From the NCBI RefSeq assembly GCF_009928485.1, contig NZ_JAABNP010000022.1, positions 35,679 to 99,678 on the forward strand: 64,000 nucleotides of DNA, in the 5' to 3' direction. Under the pieces are notes generated by a model, which was given only the letters and a program-made list of their open reading frames with translations, was not told the origin of the DNA and ran no database searches. Source of the DNA: Clostridium sp. C2-6-12 (lineage in GTDB: Bacteria > Bacillota > Clostridia > Clostridiales > Clostridiaceae). Below are positions 19,275 to 27,782 of the stretch, piece by piece; position 1 is the first letter of the stretch; every line of letters begins with the position of its first letter. A program made the position numbers and the translations under genes.

Positions 19275-19898
19275 TTATCGTATGAAATTAGTAACAGCTC
19301 TCACTTCCTTTTCTGGTAATGAAATTCCTGCCTCTTTACCAGCCTTTATTGATTTCAAAAGCCACGCCATATTCTTACCTAATGTTCTCATGGTTTGCAT
19401 TCCTTCTAAATCTTGCTTAACTTCCTCAGGAGTATTTCCATGAACCATATTCCAATATTGAGAAGATACAATAGGCATATTGGAGATTGTAAAATATTTA
19501 TTTAATTGTTCAAAAGCTGCTGTAGAACCTCCACGACGACAGCTTACAATTGCTGCACCTGGCTTATATTGAAAGCCATTTCCTGCATAAAAAAATCTAT
19601 CTAAAAATGATGTTATTGCTCCAGAAGCACTAGCATAATGAACTGGTGACCCAAAAATAAATCCATCTGCTTCTTTAGCTTTTTCCAAAGCTTCATTTAC
19701 AGTATCATCGTTAAAAACGCATAAACCATCAGTTTTAGAACATCCTCCACAAGCCATACAGCCTCTAATAGGTTTACTTCCAACATGAAAAATTTCAGCT
19801 TCAATATTTTCTTTTTCTAATTCCTTAGCAATTTCTGTTAATGCAGTGTAAGTGCAGCCTTTTGCTTTAGGACTGCCATTAATAAGTAATACCTTCAT
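19275..19898 (-). CDS. Iron-sulphur flavoprotein / NADPH-dependent FMN reductase family
   Basis: A 207-residue flavodoxin-fold protein. LLINGSPKAKGCTYTAL is the FMN phosphate-binding loop, and CMACGGCSKTDGLC is the compact cysteine motif of iron-sulphur flavoproteins, which holds a 4Fe-4S cluster beside FMN. FGSPVHYASASG is the second flavin-contacting segment. In methanogens and clostridia such proteins pass electrons from ferredoxin and protect against oxygen or peroxide. Here it stands alone, with AGGTGGAATA before its ATG and its own terminator. The redox partner cannot be told from the sequence. Confidence 0.85.
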   Translation of the reverse strand: MKVLLINGSPKAKGCTYTALTEIAKELEKENIEAEIFHVGSKPIRGCMACGGCSKTDGLCVFNDDTVNEALEKAKEADGFIFGSPVHYASASGAITSFLDRFFYAGNGFQYKPGAAIVSCRRGGSTAAFEQLNKYFTISNMPIVSSQYWNMVHGNTPEEVKQDLEGMQTMRTLGKNMAWLLKSIKAGKEAGISLPEKEVRAVTNFIR

Positions 19899-19991
19899 TA
19901 TTCCACCTCATTTTTATTTTTATAAGTGATATTATTAATATACAACAATATTTCTACAAAAGATAGAATTCACAAAAAGATAGTAAAAAAA

Positions 19992-20014
19992 GCCGTAGTA
20001 CAACGTACTACGAC
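19992..20014 (-). terminator. Terminator of tRNA-Trp
   Basis: Stem GTCGTAGTAC / GTACTACGGC with a 3-nt loop, followed on the minus strand by TTTTTTTAC, starting six bases after the CCA end of the tRNA. Confidence 0.92.
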
Positions 20015-20019
20015 AATTA

Positions 20020-20094
20020 TGGCAGGGGCAGTAGGATTTGAACCCACAACCAATGGTTTTGGAGACCACTACTCTACCGTTGAGCCATACCCCT
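20020..20094 (-). tRNA. tRNA-Trp (anticodon CCA)
   Basis: The minus strand folds as a full cloverleaf: acceptor AGGGGTA with TGCCCCT, D arm GCTC-AACGGTA-GAGT, anticodon arm GTGGT-CTCCAAA-ACCAT with anticodon CCA, T arm GTGGG-TTCAAAT-CCTAC, discriminator G and an encoded CCA end. It is a single-gene unit: promoter TTGCTT-N17-TATAAT at 20109-20137 and a strong terminator right behind. Confidence 0.97.
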
Positions 20095-20108
20095 AAGACA
20101 CAATATTG

Positions 20109-20137
20109 ATTATATAATATAACTTTAAATAAAGCAA
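20109..20137 (-). promoter_or_regulatory. Promoter of tRNA-Trp
   Basis: Minus-strand TTGCTT (20132-20137), 17-bp spacer, TATAAT (20109-20114); the -10 box ends 15 bp before the mature tRNA 5' end. Confidence 0.75.
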
Positions 20138-20175
20138 CAATTTTTTTGTATTTTTATTTTACCAATTATAAAAAT

Positions 20176-20211
20176 GCACATCAAAAATACTATATAGTAT
20201 TTTTAATGTGC
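20176..20211 (-). terminator. Terminator of the ZnuA-like protein gene
   Basis: A long near-perfect palindrome: GCACAT, then an 11+11-bp AT-rich palindrome (AAAAATACTAT / ATAGTATTTTT), then ATGTGC, followed on the minus strand by ATTTTTATAAT. It begins 12 bp after the stop codon. Confidence 0.8.
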
Positions 20212-20222
20212 TTACTCTTTAT

Positions 20223-21152
20223 TTACTTAGTCTTTGCATTGTTTCCTGAAGATGTAGCTTGAGCTTCTGGTGTAACTTCTGGTTTTTTCGCCCATTTTGA
20301 TAATTCATCAATATTATATAAAATTAATTGATCAAAAGAGTAATCACCATAATACTTCCACAGCTTCACTGTATTATATGTTGATAAATCCAGCTTTGTA
20401 CCTAATTCTCCATCTACTATTACAATAGTCTTTTTAGGATCTAAATTATTAACCTTAATGAATTCAGCCATTTCTCTATTATCAAGTTGAATTGTATTTA
20501 AATTCAAGCCTTTAGCTAAATAATCAAAGTCATTATTCAAAGTTATGAACTTATATTCACCTAATAAACTTAACTTTTCTTTATACTTGTTTACTTTTTC
20601 TTCGAATTCTTTTATGGCCTCATTATAATTTTCTTCATAAAAATCTCTGTTTTGAGGGTCTCTATCTTCAATAGCCGCTTTTACATTATATAAAGATATT
20701 TTATATTCTTCTATTCCTTCAAAATAATATGGATTTTCTTTATTCTCTCCACTATGTGAATAATTTAAAAGTCTCACACCTCTGGCCAAATTTATTATTC
20801 CAAGATTCCCTTTCTTTAGTTCATCAATAAAAGAGTTACTCCAAGGCTCAAAGGAAGTACCTGAATACATAAACAAATCCATATTTGATATATTATTTAA
20901 AACATCTGTGCTATATTTAAACTCATTAATATCTTTTTCATTTGTAAACATATAGTCTACATTATTTTTATCTTTTACTATTTTTTTTACCATATCGTAC
21001 TGCGGTTTATTAACTGTCATTATGTTCAAAAACTTATCTCTATTTTCAACTCTATTATTTTCTGTATTGGCTAATAATGGACTTGAAAATAAACTCATAC
21101 CAAAAGACAATGCAATAGTAATTATAACCATTGCAAAGGTAATCTTTTTCAA
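20223..21152 (-). CDS. Secreted ZnuA-like metal-binding-protein homologue, degenerate
   Basis: Starts at TTG 21152 (GGAGGT eight bases upstream); the upstream in-frame ATG lacks a ribosome site. The 309-residue product begins KKITFAMVIITIALSFGMSLF, a signal peptide without a lipobox cysteine. The body has the layout of cluster A-I (ZnuA/TroA, SBP_bac_9) proteins: YDMVKKIVKDKNNVDYMF, MDLFMYSGTSFEPWSNSFIDEL, ILYNIDELSKWA. The His residues that bind zinc or manganese in the family are mostly replaced, and the acidic/His loop is missing. No permease or ATPase gene is near. It may bind another ligand or act as an orphan extracytoplasmic sensor; function not assigned. Confidence 0.65.
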   Translation of the reverse strand: MKKITFAMVIITIALSFGMSLFSSPLLANTENNRVENRDKFLNIMTVNKPQYDMVKKIVKDKNNVDYMFTNEKDINEFKYSTDVLNNISNMDLFMYSGTSFEPWSNSFIDELKKGNLGIINLARGVRLLNYSHSGENKENPYYFEGIEEYKISLYNVKAAIEDRDPQNRDFYEENYNEAIKEFEEKVNKYKEKLSLLGEYKFITLNNDFDYLAKGLNLNTIQLDNREMAEFIKVNNLDPKKTIVIVDGELGTKLDLSTYNTVKLWKYYGDYSFDQLILYNIDELSKWAKKPEVTPEAQATSSGNNAKTK

Positions 21153-21432
21153 AATAAGCCACCTCCGAAATTTACTATACATTATATCTTAACTTCGCTT
21201 ATTATTCTGTTAATTTAAGTTTAATATATAATTAGCTTTATTATACCAACTAATTAAAAATAAATATACATATTTATTATCTTTGTTAAATACTAAATTA
21301 TATTATACTATAAATTTAGAAATATTAAATAGATATTAATTTGCTTTTATTGTATTTTGATATAAAATATAATAATGAGAATTTTTTTAACAGTTTTAAC
21401 TCTTAACTGATTTTATAGGAGGGCCATATTTA

Positions 21433-21894
21433 ATGGAATTTAAAGTTTATAGTGTAGAGGAAACTACTCAATTAGGAATGAAATTAGGCAATTTATTAAA
21501 GGCTGGCGATATAGTTTGTTTAACTGGAGATTTAGGTACTGGCAAAACTCATATAACTAAAGGAATTGCTAAAGGTTTAGGTATAACTGACAACATTACA
21601 AGTCCTACCTTTACAATTGTTAATGAATACCAAGGAACAAAATTAAAGCTTAATCACTTTGATGTATATAGAGTTAGTGATCCTGATGAAATTTATGCTA
21701 TTGGATTTGATGACTACATTTTTTCTGATGCAGTATCTATTATTGAATGGGCAAATTACATAGAAGAAATTCTACCACAAGATTTGCTTCATATAAAAAT
21801 AGAAAAGGATCTATCCAAAGGTGAAGATTATAGAAAAATCACTTTAACTCCTTACGGAGATAGATATGATTATATAAAGGAGTTGGAAATATGA
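21433..21894 (+). CDS. tsaE: tRNA threonylcarbamoyladenosine biosynthesis ATPase TsaE
   Basis: A 153-residue P-loop protein (GDLGTGKTHITKGIAKGLG, then SPTFTIVNEY, HFDVYRV and SIIEWANYIEEILP) that acts with TsaB and TsaD in making t6A37 on ANN-decoding tRNAs. It opens the classical operon tsaE-tsaB-rimI; the tsaB start lies inside its last codons (4-bp overlap). A GGAGGGCC site precedes the ATG. tsaD is not in the window. Confidence 0.96.
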   Translation: MEFKVYSVEETTQLGMKLGNLLKAGDIVCLTGDLGTGKTHITKGIAKGLGITDNITSPTFTIVNEYQGTKLKLNHFDVYRVSDPDEIYAIGFDDYIFSDAVSIIEWANYIEEILPQDLLHIKIEKDLSKGEDYRKITLTPYGDRYDYIKELEI

Positions 21895-22643
21895 TTACAT
21901 TAGCTGTTGATTCATCTTCAAAAGTAGCTACTGTTGCTTTAATAAAGGATGAAAAATTACTTGGTGAAATTACCTTAAATGATAAAAAGGAACATTCCGT
22001 CATTTTAATGACTATCATTGAAGATTTATTAAAGAATAATAATCTTAAAGTGGATGATATTGATGGGTACGTAGTTTCGAAAGGACCTGGTTCATTTACT
22101 GGACTAAGAATAGGTATGGCAACAGTAAAGGGCCTAAGCTTTGGAAGCAATAAGCCATATGTAAGTGTATCTAGTTTGGATGCCTTGGCTTTTAGTGCTG
22201 CTAATTTTGATGGTATTATATGTCCTATAATGGATGCTCTAAGAAATAGTGTTTATACTTCATTATATAAAAGCAATGCTACTTACTCAGTTAATACTGC
22301 CAGCTCTGCTGATATTGATTCTAAAAACAATCCATCAGTGGAATTAGAAAGGCTTTTTGATTATTCTGCATTAGATATTGATGAATTAATAGAATTAATT
22401 AAGAGTAAAAATGAAAAAGTTATATTCATTGGTGATGGTGTAGATAAATATAAGGATTATTTAATTAAAAATTGCCCAAATTGTTATTTCCCACCTAATC
22501 ATCTTAATTTAGTTAGAGCCTCATCTTTAGGTGAACTAGGCAGCATATTATTAAGAAATGGCAACTTTGATGACCCTAATTCTGCTCCTTTTTACTTGAA
22601 AAAGCCTCAAGCAGAAAGAGAATATGAGCAAAGGATGAAATAA
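21891..22643 (+). CDS. tsaB: tRNA threonylcarbamoyladenosine biosynthesis protein TsaB
   Basis: A 250-residue ASKHA-fold protein. Typical segments are ITLAVDSSSKVATVAL, KKEHSVILMTIIEDLL, VSKGPGSFTGLRIGMATVKGL and PIMDALRNSVYT. It lacks catalytic metal ligands, as all TsaB do, and serves as the scaffold that binds TsaD. It overlaps tsaE by 4 bp and is followed one base later by rimI, so all three are co-translated. Confidence 0.96.
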   Translation: MITLAVDSSSKVATVALIKDEKLLGEITLNDKKEHSVILMTIIEDLLKNNNLKVDDIDGYVVSKGPGSFTGLRIGMATVKGLSFGSNKPYVSVSSLDALAFSAANFDGIICPIMDALRNSVYTSLYKSNATYSVNTASSADIDSKNNPSVELERLFDYSALDIDELIELIKSKNEKVIFIGDGVDKYKDYLIKNCPNCYFPPNHLNLVRASSLGELGSILLRNGNFDDPNSAPFYLKKPQAEREYEQRMK

Positions 22644-22644
22644 T

Positions 22645-23088
22645 ATGGATTTAGTTATTGATTTAATGAAGGAAGAAGACATTGATGAAGTTTTAGATAT
22701 TAGTTCATTAAGCTTTGCTATAAGTTGGAGCAAAGATTCTTATATTCAAGAATTAACTAATCCAATTGCAAAATATTTAGTTGCTAAAATTGATAATAAT
22801 ATTGTTGCTTTTATAGGAACATGGATTATTTTAGATGAAGCGCATATAACTAATATAGCAGTGCACCCTAATTATAGAAAGCAAGGAATAGCATCAGAGC
22901 TTCTAACAAAATTTCTTGCGTATTGCAAGGATCAAGGATGCAAGGCTTTCACTCTAGAGGTACGAAGTGGAAATAAAGCCGCGCAGGCCCTTTATACAAA
23001 ACATAATTTTAAGGAAGAGGGCATTAGAAAAGGTTACTATGAAGATAACAAAGAAGATGCTATTATAATGTGGTTAAAAGAAGAGTGA
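22645..23088 (+). CDS. rimI: Ribosomal protein S18-alanine N-acetyltransferase RimI
   Basis: A 147-residue GNAT acetyltransferase. The acetyl-CoA loop is NYRKQGIASELL and the end has the LEVRSGNKAAQALYTKHNFKEEG segment that marks RimI. It acetylates the N-terminus of S18 and perhaps other proteins. Last gene of the tsaE-tsaB-rimI unit, closed by the hairpin at 23115-23151. Confidence 0.95.
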   Translation: MDLVIDLMKEEDIDEVLDISSLSFAISWSKDSYIQELTNPIAKYLVAKIDNNIVAFIGTWIILDEAHITNIAVHPNYRKQGIASELLTKFLAYCKDQGCKAFTLEVRSGNKAAQALYTKHNFKEEGIRKGYYEDNKEDAIIMWLKEE

Positions 23089-23114
23089 ATTAAAAAATTC
23101 AAAGTAATATATAA

Positions 23115-23151
23115 AAGACTATCAAAATAAAAACATTATTTCGATAGTCTT
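23115..23151. terminator. Terminator between convergent rimI and rubredoxin genes
   Basis: Stem AAGACTATC / GATAGTCTT with a 19-nt loop, followed by CTTTGCTTTCTTT on the plus strand and preceded by A-rich sequence, so it can work for both converging genes. Confidence 0.75.
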
Positions 23152-23181
23152 CTTTGCTTTCTTTATAGCTTACACCATTTA

Positions 23182-23340
23182 CTATTCTTTTTCAAAATCT
23201 GATTTGGGAACACCACATAATGGACAAACCCAATCTTCTGGAATATCCTCAAATTTTGTTCCAGGTGCTACTCCATTGTCTGGATCTCCTAATTCCTCAT
23301 CATAAACATAACCACAGATTGTACAAATGTATTTTTCCAT
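23182..23340 (-). CDS. Rubredoxin
   Basis: A 52-residue protein, [20 protein letters not shown] and so on, with the two knuckles CTICGY and CPLCGV that hold one iron, plus the usual [14 protein letters not shown] centre. Too short for a length-filtered ORF search but unmistakable. Rubredoxin is the electron donor of flavodiiron proteins, and the class A flavodiiron gene lies directly upstream on the same strand with a 181-bp gap that contains repeats. GAGGG precedes the ATG by about seven bases. Confidence 0.96.
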   Translation of the reverse strand: MEKYICTICGYVYDEELGDPDNGVAPGTKFEDIPEDWVCPLCGVPKSDFEKE

Positions 23341-23521
23341 AATTCAAACCCTCCTTAAATTATTAATAAATTTGTTATTGGTTTTTAGAAACCAATTTTA
23401 TTTCAGAAAAGCCAAAGGCTTTTCATCCCTAACTCTTAACTCTTAACTCTTAACTCTGAAGTGATTTTAGTTCCTCATTGTGACATAGCCACTTCTTTTA
23501 TAGGTGTAAATCTTAACTGAT
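23341..23521. repeat. Repeat insertions between rubredoxin and flavodiiron genes
   Basis: Holds a short palindrome AAAAGCC-AAA-GGCTTTT (23408-23424), four units of the heptamer TAACTCT (about 23427-23457) and one copy of the 41-bp repeat (23470-23510). Confidence 0.7.
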
Positions 23522-24709
23522 CTAAATCGCTTCTGCAATTGATTTTCCAAATTCTCTACATCTATTTAATGCTTCTTCATCTGGATTCCATAATTCTTTT
23601 ATTCCTGAACTTACGATTTCAAAACCACCTTTTTCTAATTCTTCTGTCATTATTTTAACAGCTTCACCGCTCCATCCATAACTACCAAAAGCAGCTGCCT
23701 TTTTACCTCTAAATCTAAAACCTTTAAGCATTTCTAATATTGCTGCTGTTGAAGATAAAACACCATTATTTATGGTAGATGATCCCATAAGAACTATCTT
23801 TGATTTAAATGATTCTACAACAATATCATTTTTATCACTCTTTGCTGAATTAATAAGCTTAATTGTTACATCTTTGTTTATACTTTTTATTCCTTCAGCA
23901 ATGCTTTCAGCCATTCTTCTTGTAGCATTCCACATGCTATCATATACTATTGTAATTTGATTTTCCTTATATTCATTAGCCCATTCTAAATATTTGTTTA
24001 CTATTTGAATCGGATCTTCTCTCCATATTATACCATGACTTGGACAAATCATGTCAATTGGTAAATTAAGTTTTAATATTTCTTGAATTTTAGATATAAC
24101 CTGCTTGCTAAATGGAGTTAAAATATTTGCATAATATTTTAGTGCTTCTTGATATAATTCTGTTTGATCAACTTTGTCATTATACATAAATTCTGAAGCA
24201 TAATGTTGACCAAATCCATCATTACTGAATAACATATTTTCTCCTGATAAATAAGTGAACATAGTATCTGGCCAATGAAGCATAGGAGCTTCTATGAAAG
24301 TAAGTGTATGCTTACCTAACTCTAAAGTATCACCTGTTTTAACTTCTACAAAATTCCACTCTTGATGATAGTGACCTTTTAATATTCTAGCACCACTTTT
24401 AGTACAATAAATTGGAGTATTAGGTATTTCCCTCATAAGATCAACTAAAGCACCACTATGATCAACTTCTGAATGATTAATAACTATATAATCAATTTTT
24501 TGTATATCTATTTCTTTTTTTAGATTAGTTATAAATTCTTTTGTAAATGGCTCCCAAACAGTATCTATAAGAACTGTTTTTTCATCTCTGATTAAATAAG
24601 AATTATATGATGAACCTCTATGAGTGGAATATTCATCGCCATGAAATTTTTTCAAATCCCAATCTATTTTTCCTACCCAAGTTACAGTATCATTTATCTT
24701 AAAACTCAT
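23522..24709 (-). CDS. fprA: Class A flavodiiron protein (FprA)
   Basis: A 395-residue two-domain oxygen/NO reductase. The diiron domain shows NHSEVDHSGALVD, MLHWPDTM, NDGFGQHY and PSHGIIW, supplying the His/Glu/Asp ligands. The C-terminal flavodoxin domain begins TIVYDSMWNATRRMAESIAE and ends with GSYGWSGEAVK. It has no rubredoxin or oxidoreductase fusion, unlike the second enzyme at 9439, and so needs the separate rubredoxin encoded downstream. It protects the anaerobe from oxygen in the cytoplasm. AGGAGC precedes the ATG. Confidence 0.94.
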   Translation of the reverse strand: MSFKINDTVTWVGKIDWDLKKFHGDEYSTHRGSSYNSYLIRDEKTVLIDTVWEPFTKEFITNLKKEIDIQKIDYIVINHSEVDHSGALVDLMREIPNTPIYCTKSGARILKGHYHQEWNFVEVKTGDTLELGKHTLTFIEAPMLHWPDTMFTYLSGENMLFSNDGFGQHYASEFMYNDKVDQTELYQEALKYYANILTPFSKQVISKIQEILKLNLPIDMICPSHGIIWREDPIQIVNKYLEWANEYKENQITIVYDSMWNATRRMAESIAEGIKSINKDVTIKLINSAKSDKNDIVVESFKSKIVLMGSSTINNGVLSSTAAILEMLKGFRFRGKKAAAFGSYGWSGEAVKIMTEELEKGGFEIVSSGIKELWNPDEEALNRCREFGKSIAEAI

Positions 24710-25143
24710 TTCAATGCTCCTTCTTTCCTACAAATCTATACTAATATAATAACAAATTAACTATTATTATTCAATAGTAATTATTAATTAGATAGAAATT
24801 TTGTTAATATTTTATCAATAGATATTTGTAATATATATATCAAAATAAATGCTTTATTTATTGTATTAATTAAAACATATATTATTATAATTACCATGAT
24901 CCATATAATAATACACTCTATCATGTAATTTTACCCTCTTTATTTTGTAACTAATCAAAATATATATTTTCAGTATTCTCCTATTTTTCACATGGTTTAT
25001 ATTACTTTTACTATGTTAATGAAATTATGATATAATCAATATTAAATATAGCTATTATTCTAACCTTGATAAATAATTATTAAACTTGAAAGGAGATACT
25101 GCTAATCTTGATTTATTATTTTGATTAGCTGTTAAGTAACTAG
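24710..25143. promoter_or_regulatory. Divergent promoter region of fprA and the DeoR-type gene
   Basis: AT-rich 434-bp gap. TTTACT (25007-25012) and TATAAT (25031-25036), 18 bp apart, form a likely promoter for the DeoR-type gene. Between AGGAG (25091-25095) and the start codon lies an inverted repeat GCTAATC / GATTAGC (about 25100-25129) that may affect translation. No gene was found here. Confidence 0.5.
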
Positions 25144-25938
25144 GTGTTTGCAATTGAACGAATTAAGATTATAAAAAACTATTTAATTGAAAATAAACAG
25201 CTTGAAGTAAACATTTTAAGTAAAATGTTAAACGTATCAGAAGTAACTATAAGACGTGATTTAGAAAAATTAGAAAAAGAAGGTTTCATAACCCGTACTC
25301 ATGGTGGAGCTGTGTTAAATACTGGAGAAAGTATTTATAATGAAAATCTTTTAGCTGATAATACTGATGACGAAAGTGTTGATTATAGTGATATTGCTGA
25401 TATTGCAATTGAAATGATTAATGATGACGATGTAATAATGCTCTCTAATGGTGAAATTAATCTTTCTATTGCAAAGAAACTAACTAATAAGAAAAACCTA
25501 ACTGTTGTAACTAATGATATTTTAATTGCTGCTGAACTTACTAATCATCAAACAATTAAGGTAATATTGCTAGGCGGAGTAATTGATTCTTCTACTAAGT
25601 CAGTATTTGGTACGCTTACTATTGATAATTTAAATCTTTTTTTCGTAAATAAATTATTTATAGAGGTTAATGGAATTTCAAATAATCTAGATGTAACTGT
25701 ATCTAGTATGAATATGGCTTCTCTCATTCAAGCCTCTATTAAAAATTCTAATGAGAGAATTGTTTTATGTTCCTCAGAAGCCTTCAAGAAAAATTCTTTT
25801 TATAAAGTTGGTAAATTAACAGAAATAACTGAAAAAATTATCACAAATTCTAATATAAATGATAATTTTAAAACTGAAATATTCAATAATAATATTCAAT
25901 TATTTACTTCTGTTAACGCTTTTGAAGATCACATATAA
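25144..25938 (+). CDS. DeoR-family transcriptional regulator with divergent sensor domain
   Basis: A 264-residue regulator. The N-terminal helix-turn-helix is standard (KIIKNYLIENKQ, VSEVTIRRDLEKLEKEGFI, RTHGGAV). The C-terminal DeoRC sugar-phosphate domain keeps LTVVTNDILIAAEL and VILLGGVID, but the segment normally like FIGADGI reads FIEVNGI and the D-x-S-K motif reads CSSEAF, so effector binding may be altered. It starts with GTG just after an in-frame TAG; the ribosome site is weak. It forms a unit with the ATPase gene 27 bp downstream and probably controls the sugar ABC operon on the opposite strand. Confidence 0.85.
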   Translation: MFAIERIKIIKNYLIENKQLEVNILSKMLNVSEVTIRRDLEKLEKEGFITRTHGGAVLNTGESIYNENLLADNTDDESVDYSDIADIAIEMINDDDVIMLSNGEINLSIAKKLTNKKNLTVVTNDILIAAELTNHQTIKVILLGGVIDSSTKSVFGTLTIDNLNLFFVNKLFIEVNGISNNLDVTVSSMNMASLIQASIKNSNERIVLCSSEAFKKNSFYKVGKLTEITEKIITNSNINDNFKTEIFNNNIQLFTSVNAFEDHI

Positions 25939-25965
25939 TAAATTATTTTTGATGCGGAGGTACTT

Positions 25966-27459
25966 ATGAATATTCCTAAGTTATCATTACGAAATATCAG
26001 TAAATATCTTACTGAAGACTTTTCATTACAAGATATTAATTTAGATTTTTATTCTGGAGAAGTCCATTCAATAATTGGAGAAAATGGCTCTGGTAAATCT
26101 TCCATAGTAAAGATAATCAGTGGCTTATTTTCTCTTGATCATGGTGAAATGTTTTTAGATGAAAAACCTGTTATATTTAAATCAGTCTATGATGCAAGGA
26201 AAGCAGGCATCTATTGTATTTCTCATGATACTGCTCTTTTTCCTAATTTAACAATATATGAAAATATCTTTTCAGATGCTATAGGCAGTGGAAAAGGAAT
26301 ATTTAGCCCAATTAATTTTGAAAGACTTCGACTTAAATGCTATGAATTATTTAAAGAATTTAATATTAACCTTAACGTAGATGCACCTATTTCATCTTTA
26401 AATTATCCTCAACAGCAATTAGTAGAACTCCTTAAAGTATATGTATCTTCAGCAAAAGTAATTATATTAGATGAAGTATCTTCTGCTTTTACTTCTGTAG
26501 AAAAGAAAATTTTATTTTTAATTATTTCTAAAATGAAGTCAAAGGGAATATCAATAATATATATTACTCATATTATTGATGAAATCAAAATGATTTCTGA
26601 TAAATTAAGTATTATCTCTCAAGGTAAACTTGCTTATTCTAGAGATATATCTAGTATTACAGATGAAGATATAATTAATTTATTATCAATTCCCATACAT
26701 AAGAATCCATACCCTAAGCTAAATATTAAGCTTAGAGAAAACGTTTTATCTGTGAAAAATTTGCAGATTGGGGATTTGCTAAATGGCATCTCCTTCAACT
26801 TAAGAAAATCAGAAATTTTAGGAATTACAGGATTAATTGATTCTGGCCGCTCAGTCTTAGGGCAATGTTTATTTGGTAATGTTCCCTCATATAAAGGAAC
26901 AATATCAGTTAATGGAATAGTTAAAAAGTTAAATTCTCCAAGTGATGCAATTGAATCTGGAATTGCTCTACTTCCAGATTATCCTTCACTTAATTCATTA
27001 TTTGAATGTTTAAATTTGGAGAAAAATATAACTTCAGCTTCATTGAAAAGATTTGAAAATCATAAATATCTTCACGAAGATATTATACATGAAGTTGCTG
27101 ACTCTTACATAAAAAAATTAAATATTAACCCTGGAAATCAAAGTGATAAAATTTCCTACTATAGTAGTGGAAATCAACAGAAAGTTGTTTTAACCAAATG
27201 GATGATGAGTCGTGCAAAAATTTATATTTTAAATGAACCTACACGAGGAATAGACATAGCCTCAAAGATAGATGTATATAATTCAATAACTGATTTAGTC
27301 AGAAAAGGAGCTTCTGTAATTCTCATCTCTTCAGATATTGATGAAATATTAGGTATGTGTGATCGTATCTTAGTATTAGCTCATGGAGAAATTGTTTCTG
27401 AATTTAATAGAAATGAAGCAACTAAAGAAAAAATAATTGCAAAAGCCATTCACGGCTAA
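25966..27459 (+). CDS. Divergent double-domain sugar-ABC ATPase (RbsA/MglA family), orphan
   Basis: A 497-residue tandem ATPase. Domain 1 has Walker A GENGSGKSS and Walker B VIILDEVSSAFTS, but the signature is reduced to LNYPQQQLVELL. Domain 2 has GLIDSGRSVLG, signature [16 protein letters not shown] and LNEPTRGIDIA. Normal relatives carry LSIGQQQ and LDEPTAAL in domain 1. It has no permease or binding protein on its strand and is cotranscribed with the DeoR-type gene, convergent with a complete sugar ABC operon that has its own ATPase. It may power that transporter under other conditions or work as a regulator. GCGGAGG precedes the ATG. Confidence 0.82.
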   Translation: MNIPKLSLRNISKYLTEDFSLQDINLDFYSGEVHSIIGENGSGKSSIVKIISGLFSLDHGEMFLDEKPVIFKSVYDARKAGIYCISHDTALFPNLTIYENIFSDAIGSGKGIFSPINFERLRLKCYELFKEFNINLNVDAPISSLNYPQQQLVELLKVYVSSAKVIILDEVSSAFTSVEKKILFLIISKMKSKGISIIYITHIIDEIKMISDKLSIISQGKLAYSRDISSITDEDIINLLSIPIHKNPYPKLNIKLRENVLSVKNLQIGDLLNGISFNLRKSEILGITGLIDSGRSVLGQCLFGNVPSYKGTISVNGIVKKLNSPSDAIESGIALLPDYPSLNSLFECLNLEKNITSASLKRFENHKYLHEDIIHEVADSYIKKLNINPGNQSDKISYYSSGNQQKVVLTKWMMSRAKIYILNEPTRGIDIASKIDVYNSITDLVRKGASVILISSDIDEILGMCDRILVLAHGEIVSEFNRNEATKEKIIAKAIHG

Positions 27460-27782
27460 TTTTATCAATTTACAATTAACAATGAACAATTTAGGTAAGA
27501 AATGCACAGCATTTCTCTTAATTATTTAATTTTAAGAAATAGCTTCGCTATTTCATCCTTCATTGTTAATTGTTAACTGTTAATTGTATAAGGACTATGT
27601 TTTCAAAAATATGAAATTACTTTACTTCATATTTTTGCTTTAACATAGTCCTTATACTATTACACATATGTTCTAATTTAAATAAATTTATAAATATTTG
27701 AATTAGATATAAATATTAAGTTCCGTATTGCAGCATAGCTGCTCTTTTTATAGGTGTATATTATATTTATAAGAGGCTTAAA
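27460..27782. repeat. Repeat-rich convergent gap with terminator
   Basis: Carries heptamer arrays (CAATTTACAATTAACAATG near 27469 and TTGTTAATTGTTAACTGTTA near 27563), the palindromes AGAAATGC-ACA-GCATTTCT and AAATAGCTTCGCTATTT, a large bidirectional terminator (listed) and a copy of the 41-bp repeat at 27720-27760 in which the hairpin reads GCAGC-ATA-GCTGC. Confidence 0.75.
27590..27653. terminator. Bidirectional terminator between convergent ABC units
   Basis: Outer stem AAGGACTATGTT / AACATAGTCCTT and inner stem AAAAATATGAA / TTCATATTTTT. It lies between the plus-strand orphan ATPase and the minus-strand permease. Confidence 0.75.

Noticed and set aside
25091..25120. Small leader ORF beginning at TTG behind AGGAG before the DeoR-type gene
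   Set aside because: Only a few codons (ends at TAG) with no sign of conservation; may just be leader sequence.
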